From the NCBI GenBank assembly GCA_900550395.1, contig URSD01000005.1, positions 18,453 to 82,452 of the forward strand: a stretch of DNA of 64,000 nucleotides. Reading direction: 5' to 3'. The DNA is from an uncultured Porphyromonadaceae bacterium (lineage in GTDB: Bacteria; Bacteroidota; Bacteroidia; Bacteroidales; Muribaculaceae). Shown piece by piece: positions 16,513-24,483 of the stretch. Below the pieces are notes generated by a model. That model did no database searches. It saw nothing but the letters and a program-made list of their open reading frames with translations, and had not been told where the DNA came from. The position numbers and the translations under genes were made by a program. The number at the start of each line of letters is the position of its first letter. Positions within the stretch are counted from its first letter, which is position 1.

Positions 16513-18355
16513 TCTCGAGAAACGCAAGTATGTGATCGGCGGTTTCATCGTGCTGATTGCTGTCGTTTATCTTATACGGCTCTTTGACCTGCAGATAAAC
16601 GATGCCCGCTATAAGGAACGAGCCGACAGCAATGCCTTTCTGAAAAAGACGGTGTATCCGTCGCGTGGCCTCATGTACGACCGTAACGGCGAGCTGGTCG
16701 TATTCAATCAGCCGGCCTACGATGTGATGCTGATTCCGCGCGATGTGCAGCCTTTCGACACTGCCGATTTCTGCGCGACACTTAACATTACGCCGGACGC
16801 GTTGCGCAAGCGTTTTGCCGATATGCGCGACAAACGGCTTAATCCGGGATATTCCTCGTATACTCCTCAGAAACTTATCACGCAGTTGTCATCGCAGGAT
16901 TACGGACGCCTTCAGGAAAAACTGTATCGTTTCCCGGGCTTCTTTATTCAGAAACGAATTTTGAGGCAGTACAATTATGCAACGGCGGCCAATGTGCTCG
17001 GCAACATCCGCGAGGTCAATGCCGACGATGTAGAGCGCGACGAGTACTATGCCGCTGGCGACTATACCGGCGACCTCGGCGTGGAAAAGAGCTACGAGCC
17101 GTATTTGCGCGGTCACAAGGGTGTGGAAATACTTATAAGGGATGCGCGCGGACGCATTCAGGGCCGCTACGATGGCGGCGCGCATGATGTGGCTCCGGTC
17201 AGCGGCCGCGACCTGCGTCTGAGCCTTGACGTCAAGCTCCAGCAGTATGCCGAATCGCTTATGGTAGGCAAGCGCGGCGCAGTAGTGGCCATCGAGCCTG
17301 CCACCGGCGAAATCCTCTGCCTGGTGTCGTCGCCGACTTACGACCCGCGTCTGCTCGTAGGACGCCAGCGTGGAGAGAATTACCGACGCCTTGTCAACGA
17401 TGAAACATGGCCTCTCTTCGACCGGGCTCTGATGGGAGCCTATCCTCCGGGCTCCACTTTCAAGCCCACTCAGGGACTGATTTTCCTTCAGGAGGGCATA
17501 ATCGACCTGCACACTACATATCCGTGCTATCACGGTTACATTAGCGGCGGATTGCGTGTGGGCTGTCACGGACATGCCTCGCCGCTGCCACTGAAGCCTG
17601 CGCTGCAGACCAGTTGCAATGCCTTCTTCTGCTGGGGATTCAAGGCAATGATTGACCGCCGCAGCAAGTACGGTTCGTCGGCCAACGCCTTTGAGGTGTG
17701 GAAAAAGCACCTTGTAAGCATGGGTTACGGATACCGTCTCGGTGTAGATCTTCCGAGCGAGAGCCGCGGTTTTCTGCCAAATGCAAAATTCTATGACAAA
17801 TTCTATTCAGAGGGTCATTGGAGTGCCAACACTATTATATCCGTTTCCATAGGACAAGGTGAGATTCTCGCCACACCTCTGCAGATTGCCAACCTTTCGG
17901 CCACCATAGCCAACCGCGGCTGGTTTGTCACGCCGCATGTCGTAAAAGAGATACAAGACACGGTCATGCCCCCCGCATTGCTGGAGAAACGCTATCCCAC
18001 GGTCGATGCCCACTGGTACGGCGATGTGGCCGAAGGAATGCGTATGGCTGTACTTGGCGGTACCTGCCGCCGTGCTGCAATCCCCGGCATACCTACCGCC
18101 GGCAAAACCGGTACGGCGCAAAACCCTCATGGCAAGGACCATTCGGCGTTTATGGGTTTCGCTCCTTATGAGGAGCCGCGCATAGCCGTCGCCGCTTATA
18201 TCGAGAACGGCGGCTGGGGTGCAACCTACGGTGTGCCTATCGGTAGCCTCGTCATGGAGAAGTACCTCACCGGCACCATCGCTCCCGAGCGCAAGGCCAT
18301 GGAGGAACAGATGCTGAAATCAACATTGTATTATGCCCCTTCAGGAAAGAAATAA
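16496..18355 (+). CDS. mrdA: Penicillin-binding protein 2 (elongation-specific transpeptidase)
   Basis: A 619-residue class B PBP. An N-terminal membrane helix (residues 13-30) is followed by the dimerisation/pedestal region with YPSRGLMYDRNGELV and the transpeptidase domain. The domain's active-site Ser320 lies in PPGSTFKP, the SxN motif is SCN (in LQTSCNAFF), and K537 lies in AGKTGTAQNP. It cross-links peptidoglycan of the side wall together with the glycosyltransferase RodA, encoded immediately downstream with a 23 bp overlap. The overlap implies coupled translation. Confidence 0.97.
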   Translation: MRKNYNLEKRKYVIGGFIVLIAVVYLIRLFDLQINDARYKERADSNAFLKKTVYPSRGLMYDRNGELVVFNQPAYDVMLIPRDVQPFDTADFCATLNITPDALRKRFADMRDKRLNPGYSSYTPQKLITQLSSQDYGRLQEKLYRFPGFFIQKRILRQYNYATAANVLGNIREVNADDVERDEYYAAGDYTGDLGVEKSYEPYLRGHKGVEILIRDARGRIQGRYDGGAHDVAPVSGRDLRLSLDVKLQQYAESLMVGKRGAVVAIEPATGEILCLVSSPTYDPRLLVGRQRGENYRRLVNDETWPLFDRALMGAYPPGSTFKPTQGLIFLQEGIIDLHTTYPCYHGYISGGLRVGCHGHASPLPLKPALQTSCNAFFCWGFKAMIDRRSKYGSSANAFEVWKKHLVSMGYGYRLGVDLPSESRGFLPNAKFYDKFYSEGHWSANTIISVSIGQGEILATPLQIANLSATIANRGWFVTPHVVKEIQDTVMPPALLEKRYPTVDAHWYGDVAEGMRMAVLGGTCRRAAIPGIPTAGKTGTAQNPHGKDHSAFMGFAPYEEPRIAVAAYIENGGWGATYGVPIGSLVMEKYLTGTIAPERKAMEEQMLKSTLYYAPSGKK

Positions 18356-19799
18356 TTTTGCAATCACGCTGCGCAACCTCGACTGGTTTACTGTAGTCGT
18401 GTACCTGCTTATGGTGCTTGCGGGTGCTGTAAGCATATATGCGGCCAGTTACGATTTCGACGAGGCAAGTATCCTGAGTTTTGATGAGTTTTCCGGCAAG
18501 CAACTGCGATGGATCGGTCTCTCGCTGGGACTTGCGTTCGTGCTTCTGCTGGTCGATTCGCGCATGTATGAGACCTATGCGTTCCCCATATATGCCCTGC
18601 TGATGGTGCTTCTGCTTGTGACGCCATTTATTGCTCCGGACATCAAGGGCTCCCACTCGTGGATAGTATTGGGTCCCGTGAGTCTGCAACCCGCCGAGTT
18701 TGCCAAGTTTGCTACGGCGCTGGCTCTGGCGAAGCTTTTCAGTGGCTACCATTTTGTGCTCAATGCGAGCCCGTATAACTATGTGCGCGCCGTTTCCATA
18801 ATACTGCTGCCGGTGATACTGATTCTGCTGCAGAACGAGACCGGTTCGGCGCTCACGTTCATGGCTCTTTTTCTGGTGCTGTATCGTGAGGGCATGAGTG
18901 GACTTATTCTTTTCGCTGCATTTCTGTCGGTGCTGATATTCGTGCTGGTGGTTAAGTTTGCCGAGAGCACTGTGCTTGGTATCCCCGGCGGAGAGTTCGC
19001 CGTACTGGTGATTGTGGAGATAATAGTCGCTGTGATGGCCGTAGTCTATAGCAAGCGTTTTGAGATCGCCCGCAATCTGGTGTTGTGGTTCGGAGGCACA
19101 GGTGTTGCGATATGGCTTATCGCGGGCGTGTTCGGCGTGGAATTGCCGGGTATGGCTGTGATGCTGTCGGTTATCGGCGTTGCTGCGGTGTATGTGGCGG
19201 TTGAGTCGGTTCGTTCGCGTGCGCGTCGCCTGCTTACGGCTTCTGCCGCCGCACTTTTCAGCATTGTGTTTATGTTCAGCGTCAATGCCGCGTTCAGTCA
19301 TCTTCAGCCCCACCAGCAGATGCGCATAAAGGTCGTCCTCGGCATAGAGCAGGATCTGCGCGGAGCCGGCTACAATGTGAATCAGAGCAAAATAGCGATA
19401 GGGTCGGGCGGCGTCACCGGCAAAGGCTTCCTTAACGGCACGCAGACAAAGCTGAAATATGTGCCCGAACAGCATACCGACTTTATCTTCTGCACCATAG
19501 GCGAGGAACAGGGCTTTGTCGGCTCGTTGCTTGTGACGGTCTTGTTTCTTGCGTTGATACTGCGCACCATCACTATCGCCGAGCGTCAGCCGGGAGTATT
19601 CTCACGCGTGTATGCCTACTGCGTGGCCTCCTATTTCATCTTCCATTTCTGCATCAACATCGGCATGGTTATAGGCTTGTGCCCGGTCATAGGCATACCT
19701 TTGCCGTTTTTCAGCTATGGCGGCTCCTCGCTGTGGGGCTTCACCATTCTGCTGTTCATTATGCTGCGCCTCGACGCCGGCCGACGCGGCCATCGCTGA
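18333..19799 (+). CDS. rodA: SEDS peptidoglycan glycosyltransferase RodA
   Basis: A 488-residue polytopic membrane protein of the FtsW/RodA/SpoVE family. Motifs seen are SHSWIVLGPVSLQPAEFAKF near residue 110, a long hydrophobic central part, NQSKIAIGSGGVTGKGFLNGT near residue 350, EQHTDFIFCTIGEEQGFVG near residue 380, and PLPFFSYGGSSLW near the end. It polymerises lipid II for elongation, paired with PBP2. It is longer than E. coli RodA (370) because of an extra hydrophobic block in the middle (residues about 215-290), a feature common in Bacteroidetes. It is the last gene of the cluster. Confidence 0.96.
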   Translation: MPLQERNNFAITLRNLDWFTVVVYLLMVLAGAVSIYAASYDFDEASILSFDEFSGKQLRWIGLSLGLAFVLLLVDSRMYETYAFPIYALLMVLLLVTPFIAPDIKGSHSWIVLGPVSLQPAEFAKFATALALAKLFSGYHFVLNASPYNYVRAVSIILLPVILILLQNETGSALTFMALFLVLYREGMSGLILFAAFLSVLIFVLVVKFAESTVLGIPGGEFAVLVIVEIIVAVMAVVYSKRFEIARNLVLWFGGTGVAIWLIAGVFGVELPGMAVMLSVIGVAAVYVAVESVRSRARRLLTASAAALFSIVFMFSVNAAFSHLQPHQQMRIKVVLGIEQDLRGAGYNVNQSKIAIGSGGVTGKGFLNGTQTKLKYVPEQHTDFIFCTIGEEQGFVGSLLVTVLFLALILRTITIAERQPGVFSRVYAYCVASYFIFHFCINIGMVIGLCPVIGIPLPFFSYGGSSLWGFTILLFIMLRLDAGRRGHR

Positions 19800-19807
19800 G
19801 CGTAGCA

Positions 19808-20389
19808 TCATTCCTCCGCGCCCATGTCGGCGAGGATTTTGCGCGCCATGCGGCGGTTGCGGTTGTAGATAGTCAGTCCTATTGCTAATCCTATTGCAAG
19901 ACCGACGATGGTGCCGACGAGCAGAATGCTGTCGTCGAGGCTTGCGAAGTGCGCGAACAGCGGCACCAGAACTACGGCGGCGAGTATCATACCGGCGCAG
20001 CGCAGCCGAGCCTGCCACAGGAGCACTTTGTGCACATGCCGCAGCGCCTCGTTTGTGGGCAGTGAAATGTAGTCGCAGCCGTCAATGAAGAAGGAAAAAG
20101 CTAAATTCATCACGCCCATTGCAGCGCCTATGATGGCATAAAGGATACAGATCCATTGCGGCGCTATTGCCTGCTCTGTCATCAGCATCGCCAGCATCGG
20201 CAGCAGAAAAACGGACAGGATGCCCGTAGCGCGGTAGCGTACGGCCAGACGGTGGCGCCTGTTGCCGGCGCGTTCGGCTGCCAGTTTGCGCGACAGTTCG
20301 CGGTTGGTTTCGTCGAGCCGCTTATTGTCGAGTTTCATTGCCTGCCATTGGCTGCGTATGTCTTCGAATTCTTTGTCCTGCTGGTTCAT
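19808..20389 (-). CDS. Membrane protein, possible regulator of the adjacent ECF sigma factor
   Basis: A 193-residue protein. The N-terminal 50 residues are charged and probably form a cytoplasmic coiled coil (EDIRSQWQAMKLDNKRLDE), followed by four membrane helices in two pairs (residues 56-72, 78-100, 131-147, 156-175) and a basic tail. It begins 3 bp after the sigma factor stop. That arrangement is typical of sigma/anti-sigma pairs in Bacteroidetes, so an anti-sigma role is a fair inference. No zinc-binding anti-sigma motif is present, and the family is not recognised. Confidence 0.6.
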   Translation of the reverse strand: MNQQDKEFEDIRSQWQAMKLDNKRLDETNRELSRKLAAERAGNRRHRLAVRYRATGILSVFLLPMLAMLMTEQAIAPQWICILYAIIGAAMGVMNLAFSFFIDGCDYISLPTNEALRHVHKVLLWQARLRCAGMILAAVVLVPLFAHFASLDDSILLVGTIVGLAIGLAIGLTIYNRNRRMARKILADMGAEE

Positions 20390-20392
20390 ATC

Positions 20393-20890
20393 CTAATCCT
20401 TTTCGGCGCGTTGTGCGAGTTTTTCTTTGATTCTGTGCAGACGTGTGGCTACGTTTGCCACGCTGAGACCCGTTACTGCCGCAATCTCGGCGTACGACTT
20501 GTCGTCGAGCCACATAGTCACTATGGCCTTTTCCATGGGCTGCAGCGTGCTTATCATGCGGTGCAGCTGACGGTAGCGGTCCATTCGGCTGTCGGTTTCG
20601 TTGTCGGCGAGCGCTATGGCGTTCTCTATTGGCGTGTTGAGGCTCTGATTGCGGTTGCGACGTAGCCATGTGATGCATGTGTTGATGGCTGTGCGGTATA
20701 TCCACGTGGATATTTTTGCCTCTCCGCGGAATTTGTCGAGTCCGGTCCATATGTTAGCGGCGACTTCCTGATACAGGTCGTCCACCCCGGCTGTTGGTGA
20801 GGAATACACGTAGCACACCTTGACTATCAGGTCCTTGTATTCGTCCAATAGCTGCAGAAACTGTTGCTGGCGTGCGCTTGTATCTCTCAT
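20393..20890 (-). CDS. ECF-type RNA polymerase sigma factor
   Basis: A 165-residue sigma-70 family protein without region 1 or 3. Region 2 shows DLYQEVAANIWTGLDKFRGEAKISTWIYRTAINTCITWLRR (in part: ISTWIYRTAINT), and region 4 shows the helix-turn-helix LDDKSYAEIAAVTGLSVANV. The start MRDTSARQQQ is preferred over one ten codons upstream, because the extension is not conserved in type and would cut into the promoter region. It is followed after 2 bp by a membrane protein that may hold it inactive. The target genes are unknown. Confidence 0.93.
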   Translation of the reverse strand: MRDTSARQQQFLQLLDEYKDLIVKVCYVYSSPTAGVDDLYQEVAANIWTGLDKFRGEAKISTWIYRTAINTCITWLRRNRNQSLNTPIENAIALADNETDSRMDRYRQLHRMISTLQPMEKAIVTMWLDDKSYAEIAAVTGLSVANVATRLHRIKEKLAQRAEKD

Positions 20891-20964
20891 AACACTATAT
20901 AAGACGCAGGCATGATGCAAAAATTACACCATGGGGCAAAAAAATGTAATCTAACGGTTATGCG

Positions 20965-20999
20965 AAAAGGCACAAGGCCGGAATCGGCCTTATGCCTTT
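20965..20999 (-). terminator. Rho-independent terminator after the lipoprotein gene
   Basis: The inverted repeat AAGGCA(T/C)AAGGCCG...CGGCCTT(G/A)TGCCTT ends in a T run on the minus strand. It lies 18 bp downstream of the stop of the lipoprotein gene at 21018-21629 and separates it from the sigma factor gene. Confidence 0.85.
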
Positions 21000-21017
21000 C
21001 TAAAGAAGCAATGGAGT

Positions 21018-21629
21018 TTAGAGTGTCGGTGCGGGAGCGCGATGGAATGTCAGGTCGCGCTTGCTGAGCTCACACGAAAGGATGTCATTGGATACCTTTA
21101 CATCGTCGAGTTTGGAGTATTCAAAGAACTGCTTGGCGGCGATGCTGCGCATCGACGTGAGCCAGCGTTCAGCGGTGACGGTGCTGAGCGAGTCAATCAT
21201 CGGCTGCTGGGCGCCTGTGAGCAGATTGCGGGAGAAGGTGACGCCGTCGGGGTCGACGTTTATCTGGAGGCTGTTATTATCGAGGAACAGAAGAATGTCG
21301 TCATCTTCGCCGTCCTCGTAGCTCCATCGGCCGCTGATGGTTGCTGTGCCGGTTACGCTTACTTCGTAAGGCTCGGCGAATCCGACTGTCGCGCCGGAAT
21401 CCACAGGCTGCGTGGCGTCAATAACCATTGTGACTGTCACCGGTCCCGACTGGGCGCCCTTGGGAGCGTCGAAATTGATGCTGAGCACGCTGAATGCGTC
21501 AGCGGCATACTGCATGTTGTCTATGTGTACAGGGGTGGCGGTCCACGTGCCGTTTATATCGTTGCGCTTTGCGCATGATGCGATGGCGAAGATAAGGATG
21601 GCTACGCTTATTATAGCTTTTGTTTTCAT
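21018..21629 (-). CDS. Lipoprotein of unknown function
   Basis: A 203-residue protein with a signal peptide and lipobox IASC (Cys19). The mature part is rich in beta strands; one section (GTWTATPVHIDN, ISGRWSYEDGEDDDILLFLDNN) recalls lipocalin-like or DUF-type beta barrels in which a W-containing GTW motif begins the barrel. No confident family assignment can be made. It has its own terminator and no close operon partner; the next gene upstream starts 52 bp away with its stop at 21682. Confidence 0.75.
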   Translation of the reverse strand: MKTKAIISVAILIFAIASCAKRNDINGTWTATPVHIDNMQYAADAFSVLSINFDAPKGAQSGPVTVTMVIDATQPVDSGATVGFAEPYEVSVTGTATISGRWSYEDGEDDDILLFLDNNSLQINVDPDGVTFSRNLLTGAQQPMIDSLSTVTAERWLTSMRSIAAKQFFEYSKLDDVKVSNDILSCELSKRDLTFHRAPAPTL

Positions 21630-21681
21630 TACTAAATTATTTTTAACTTAGTAACAAACAAAAGGCACTATTGTTCATCGA

Positions 21682-22398
21682 TTACGCTTCGGGTAGCGCC
21701 GAGGCTATGGCTTCGCGCGACTTGGCAATAAGCGGCTGGAGGTCGTGGCCGGCTTCGCCTGCCTCAATGGGACGGTGTATTGTGAGCGTGATGCGTCCGG
21801 GGCGAGGCAGCCATGCGGTACGCGGCATCACGCGGTAGGCGCCGTCGATGGTGACCGGTACCACCGGCAGACCGAATTCCACGGCCAGCGTGTAGGCTCC
21901 GCGCTTGAATGCATGCAGCTTGCCGTCGGGAGTGCGCGAGCCTTCCGGGAACACTACCACGCTGCGGCCTTCCGACAGCTGGCGCTCGGCGGTCTGCATG
22001 GTGCGCCGTATGGCCGATGGAGTGGAATTGTCGACGAATATCTGACCTGACACGGCGCAACTGAAGCCTACGAGTGGTATGCGCCGGAGGCTCTGTTTCA
22101 TCATCCACCGGAAGTCGTGATGCAGATAGCCGTAGATGGAGAATATGTCGTAGGCACCCTGATGGTTGGCTACGAACACATAACTGGTTGATGCGTCTAT
22201 GTTTGAACGTCCCCGTACGTCTACCTTCACCCCTGCCAGAATGCACCACAGACGTCCCCATAGCGATGCAGGATAAAAACCCCACCACTTGCCGCCGCCG
22301 AGGGCGCATCCGACTACAGTTGCCGTCGCTGCCAGTATTGTAGCTACAAGCAACAGCGGCAGCATGATGAAAATCTGATATATACGATAGAGGAGCAT
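21682..22398 (-). CDS. plsC: 1-acyl-sn-glycerol-3-phosphate acyltransferase
   Basis: A 238-residue membrane-bound PlsC. The N-terminal hydrophobic segment (residues 8-32) is followed by the catalytic NHQGAYD box (HX4D), FVDNSTPSAIRRTM, and the acceptor-binding FPEGSRTPDGKL near residue 150. The later VPVTIDGAYRVMP is also typical. It makes phosphatidic acid from lysophosphatidate and acyl-ACP/acyl-phosphate. It lies 25 bp after the esterase-like gene and is probably cotranscribed with it. Confidence 0.93.
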   Translation of the reverse strand: MLLYRIYQIFIMLPLLLVATILAATATVVGCALGGGKWWGFYPASLWGRLWCILAGVKVDVRGRSNIDASTSYVFVANHQGAYDIFSIYGYLHHDFRWMMKQSLRRIPLVGFSCAVSGQIFVDNSTPSAIRRTMQTAERQLSEGRSVVVFPEGSRTPDGKLHAFKRGAYTLAVEFGLPVVPVTIDGAYRVMPRTAWLPRPGRITLTIHRPIEAGEAGHDLQPLIAKSREAIASALPEA

Positions 22399-22423
22399 AC
22401 TTTATAAACAGATAAACAGCCTT

Positions 22424-24052
22424 TTAGTCAAGTTGGATGTCTTTAACCAGTTCCGGCTGCAAAATGCGCATCAGGCGCAGGTCGGGGTAGGACTCAAGCC
22501 GCACATCGCGGTCGAATATCATGGTGTGTCCCTGATGGTAATTTATTCGGCGCCAAAACGGTGTTATGCTGTTGTTAGGATTGCCTGAACGTGCGAATGA
22601 CGCCCAGCAGCGGCTCATGATTCTTGCAAGACGATTGGCTTCCGTGCCGCCGACACGGGCGAACTCTGCGTTTTCCGGATTGTTGAATACGAATGGCATC
22701 TCGGAATTGCGGAAACTCATCATATGGCCGTTGTGCAGCGGTGTCACCCAGCAGAAAAGATACATGTAGATAGGGGCGTCTCCTCGTTTGAGAAGCAGAT
22801 CGGCCATGCGCAGAACGTGGCTGCGCACTATCGTGTCCATCATGAGCACCTCGCATAGGGGACGGTCGGGATAGCACATGGCGAATGCCAGCTTTACGTC
22901 GTCTTTTTTGATGCCGAATTTTTTTCCCAATTCGGCATCAAGTTCTTCGTCCGACAGCATATGCACGTCGGGCATCGCCTCGCTGTCGTTGCCTGTAAGG
23001 TGATATTGTGTCGCTCCTTCTGAAAATGTAGATCCTATAATGAGAGGAATTGATGCGTCAACGTTGGCGCTGGTGTCCGTGAAAACCGGTTTAGGCAGCA
23101 TAATCCCGTCTACTACAGGCGCGAAGCGTATGCGCGACGCAATGTCGGTCTTGAATTCACGATTCAGGCCGTCTATCGCGCGGTTTGAAGCGGCAAGAAT
23201 ACTGTCGTAAGGCAGAACTGCCAGCTCTTCAGCCGAATTCACGCCGGCGTTTTTAATAGTATTGGCTGCAACTCGCCGCGACATTTCGGCTGTCTGAGTC
23301 ATGCCCTCAAGTGTGCCGCTTTGTATGATCGCTTTGTGGAACAAGCCTTTGGCCGCCGGCATAGCCATCAGGGTCAATATTTTAACGCCGCCGCCACCGT
23401 GGCCGAAGAGGGTGATGTTGTCACGGTCACCTCCGAACGCGTTGATGTTGTCGTGAATCCAGTGCAGTGCTGCCACAATATCGGCCATGCCTGCATTTCC
23501 GCTGCCGTGATATTTATCTCCATAGGCTTCCAGGTTGAGAAACCCGAGGCAGTTCAGGCGGTGGTTGACGGTGACTACCACGACATTCTCGGTATTGGCA
23601 AGCTTATAGCCGTCGAAGCATAGATGGTGGTGCGAGCTGCCATAGTCGAAAGCACCGCCGTGCAGCCAGACCATTACCGGGCGTTTGTCGTTGTCTTTAC
23701 GCAGTGGCGTCCAGATGTTGAGATTCTGGCAATTCTCGCCCATGAAGAGCGCTGTGTCGACGGGTATATAAGGATTGCTCTTTCTGGATGCGGCCTGAGG
23801 CGAAATGCATCCGAAGCGTGTGCAATCCATAACGGTGTCCCATCTTTCAGGCGCATGAGGGGGCATGAAACGCTCGGCTTGCGCGTATGGTACACCTTTG
23901 AATATAAGTACACTGTCCTGAACATAGCCGCGTATTTTGCCAAATTGTGTTTCCGCGATAGTGTAGCTCTTATCGTTGGAAGAACTGCATGCTGCGGCGG
24001 CTATGGCAAGCAGAAATATGCCGAACAGTCTGATGGGTTTTAGTAATGTCAT
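22424..24052 (-). CDS. Carboxylesterase-fold lipoprotein lacking the catalytic Ser and His
   Basis: A 542-residue type-B carboxylesterase-like protein with a signal peptide and lipobox (AAAC, Cys22). The fold markers are present: KGVPYAQAERF, ENCQNLNIWTP, the oxyanion-hole HGGAF, and FSEG with the acid residue. The nucleophile elbow, normally GxSxG, reads FGHGGGGVKI, so Ser is replaced by Gly. The segment that normally holds the catalytic His (HxxEIPFVF) reads RNSEMPFVF. Both codons are clear in the DNA. It is therefore probably a non-hydrolytic binding protein or a sub-family with another mechanism. The start is chosen at MTLLKPIRLF; MGLYL five codons earlier is possible. Confidence 0.85.
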   Translation of the reverse strand: MTLLKPIRLFGIFLLAIAAAACSSSNDKSYTIAETQFGKIRGYVQDSVLIFKGVPYAQAERFMPPHAPERWDTVMDCTRFGCISPQAASRKSNPYIPVDTALFMGENCQNLNIWTPLRKDNDKRPVMVWLHGGAFDYGSSHHHLCFDGYKLANTENVVVVTVNHRLNCLGFLNLEAYGDKYHGSGNAGMADIVAALHWIHDNINAFGGDRDNITLFGHGGGGVKILTLMAMPAAKGLFHKAIIQSGTLEGMTQTAEMSRRVAANTIKNAGVNSAEELAVLPYDSILAASNRAIDGLNREFKTDIASRIRFAPVVDGIMLPKPVFTDTSANVDASIPLIIGSTFSEGATQYHLTGNDSEAMPDVHMLSDEELDAELGKKFGIKKDDVKLAFAMCYPDRPLCEVLMMDTIVRSHVLRMADLLLKRGDAPIYMYLFCWVTPLHNGHMMSFRNSEMPFVFNNPENAEFARVGGTEANRLARIMSRCWASFARSGNPNNSITPFWRRINYHQGHTMIFDRDVRLESYPDLRLMRILQPELVKDIQLD

Positions 24053-24088
24053 CAAATATAGTCCCATGCCTTTGGGGCGATGGTATTA

Positions 24089-24096
24089 CAAAGATA
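24089..24096 (-). promoter_or_regulatory. Promoter -7 element of the esterase-like gene
   Basis: Minus strand TATCTTTG (TAnnTTTG) 37 bp before the start of the esterase-like lipoprotein. It sits just downstream of the tRNA-Met terminator, so the tRNA and this gene are separate transcripts. The -33 box is not clear. Confidence 0.55.
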
Positions 24097-24100
24097 GATA

Positions 24101-24136
24101 AAAAAAATGATTCAGCCATTTCTTTGACTGAATCAT
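24101..24136 (-). terminator. Rho-independent terminator of tRNA-Met
   Basis: Minus strand ATGATTCAG ... CTGAATCAT followed by a run of seven T, 22 bp after the 3' end of the tRNA. Confidence 0.88.
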
Positions 24137-24157
24137 CACGCTATTGTCATAGCTTTG

Positions 24158-24231
24158 TAGCGGGACCGAGAATTGAACTCGGGACCTCCGGGTTATGAAT
24201 CCGACGCTCTAACCAACTGAGCTATCCCGCC
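24158..24231 (-). tRNA. tRNA-Met (anticodon CAT)
   Basis: The minus-strand sequence folds into a 74-nt cloverleaf: acceptor GGCGGGA/TCCCGCT, D arm GCTC...GAGC, anticodon loop TTCATAA, T arm CCGAG-TTCAATT-CTCGG and discriminator A. CCA is not encoded. The anticodon CAT and the elongator-like sequence suggest Met, but an Ile isoacceptor read by lysidine cannot be excluded. The anticodon stem has an A-C mismatch at the loop-closing pair, where most relatives would have A-T. Confidence 0.92.
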
Positions 24232-24242
24232 GTTTGCGAGTG

Positions 24243-24274
24243 CAAAGTTACATCCTTTTTTTGAATTGGCCAAA
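24243..24274 (-). promoter_or_regulatory. Promoter of tRNA-Met
   Basis: Minus strand TTTG (24271-24274), 20-nt spacer, TAACTTTG (24243-24250). This is a full match to the Bacteroidetes consensus, 12 bp before the tRNA 5' end. Confidence 0.85.
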
Positions 24275-24349
24275 TTTTCTTCCAAGTTTTTTATAGCACG
24301 CCAGCGAATAGGCCGCGCGGATAGCTATACCGCAGGTATGCCGATAGGT

Positions 24350-24454
24350 TTACTTATCTTTTTTTGACTGATTCTTCTTGTAATAGTAACCGCCGATTAT
24401 GCCGCCGATTATTCCTGCTGCGACCGGTAGATAAGACCACAAAGGTAAATTCAT
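24350..24454 (-). CDS. Possible 34-residue single-pass membrane protein
   Basis: A small open frame 29 bp downstream of the epimerase gene, on the same strand. It encodes MNLPLWSYLPVAAGIIGGII followed by a Gly/Tyr and a Lys-rich tail (YYYKKNQSKKDK). The layout of one hydrophobic helix with a GGIIGG packing motif and a basic C-terminus is that of genuine small membrane proteins. It lies between the epimerase gene and the tRNA promoter. The call rests only on composition and position. Confidence 0.4.
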   Translation of the reverse strand: MNLPLWSYLPVAAGIIGGIIGGYYYKKNQSKKDK

Positions 24455-24483
24455 GTCACATCGTATTTGAGGTTTTCTCCCCG

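Noticed and set aside
18267..19475. A 402-codon open frame antisense to rodA
   Set aside because: Composition is His/Arg/Gln-rich low-complexity, as expected for the reverse of a membrane protein gene; no family match.
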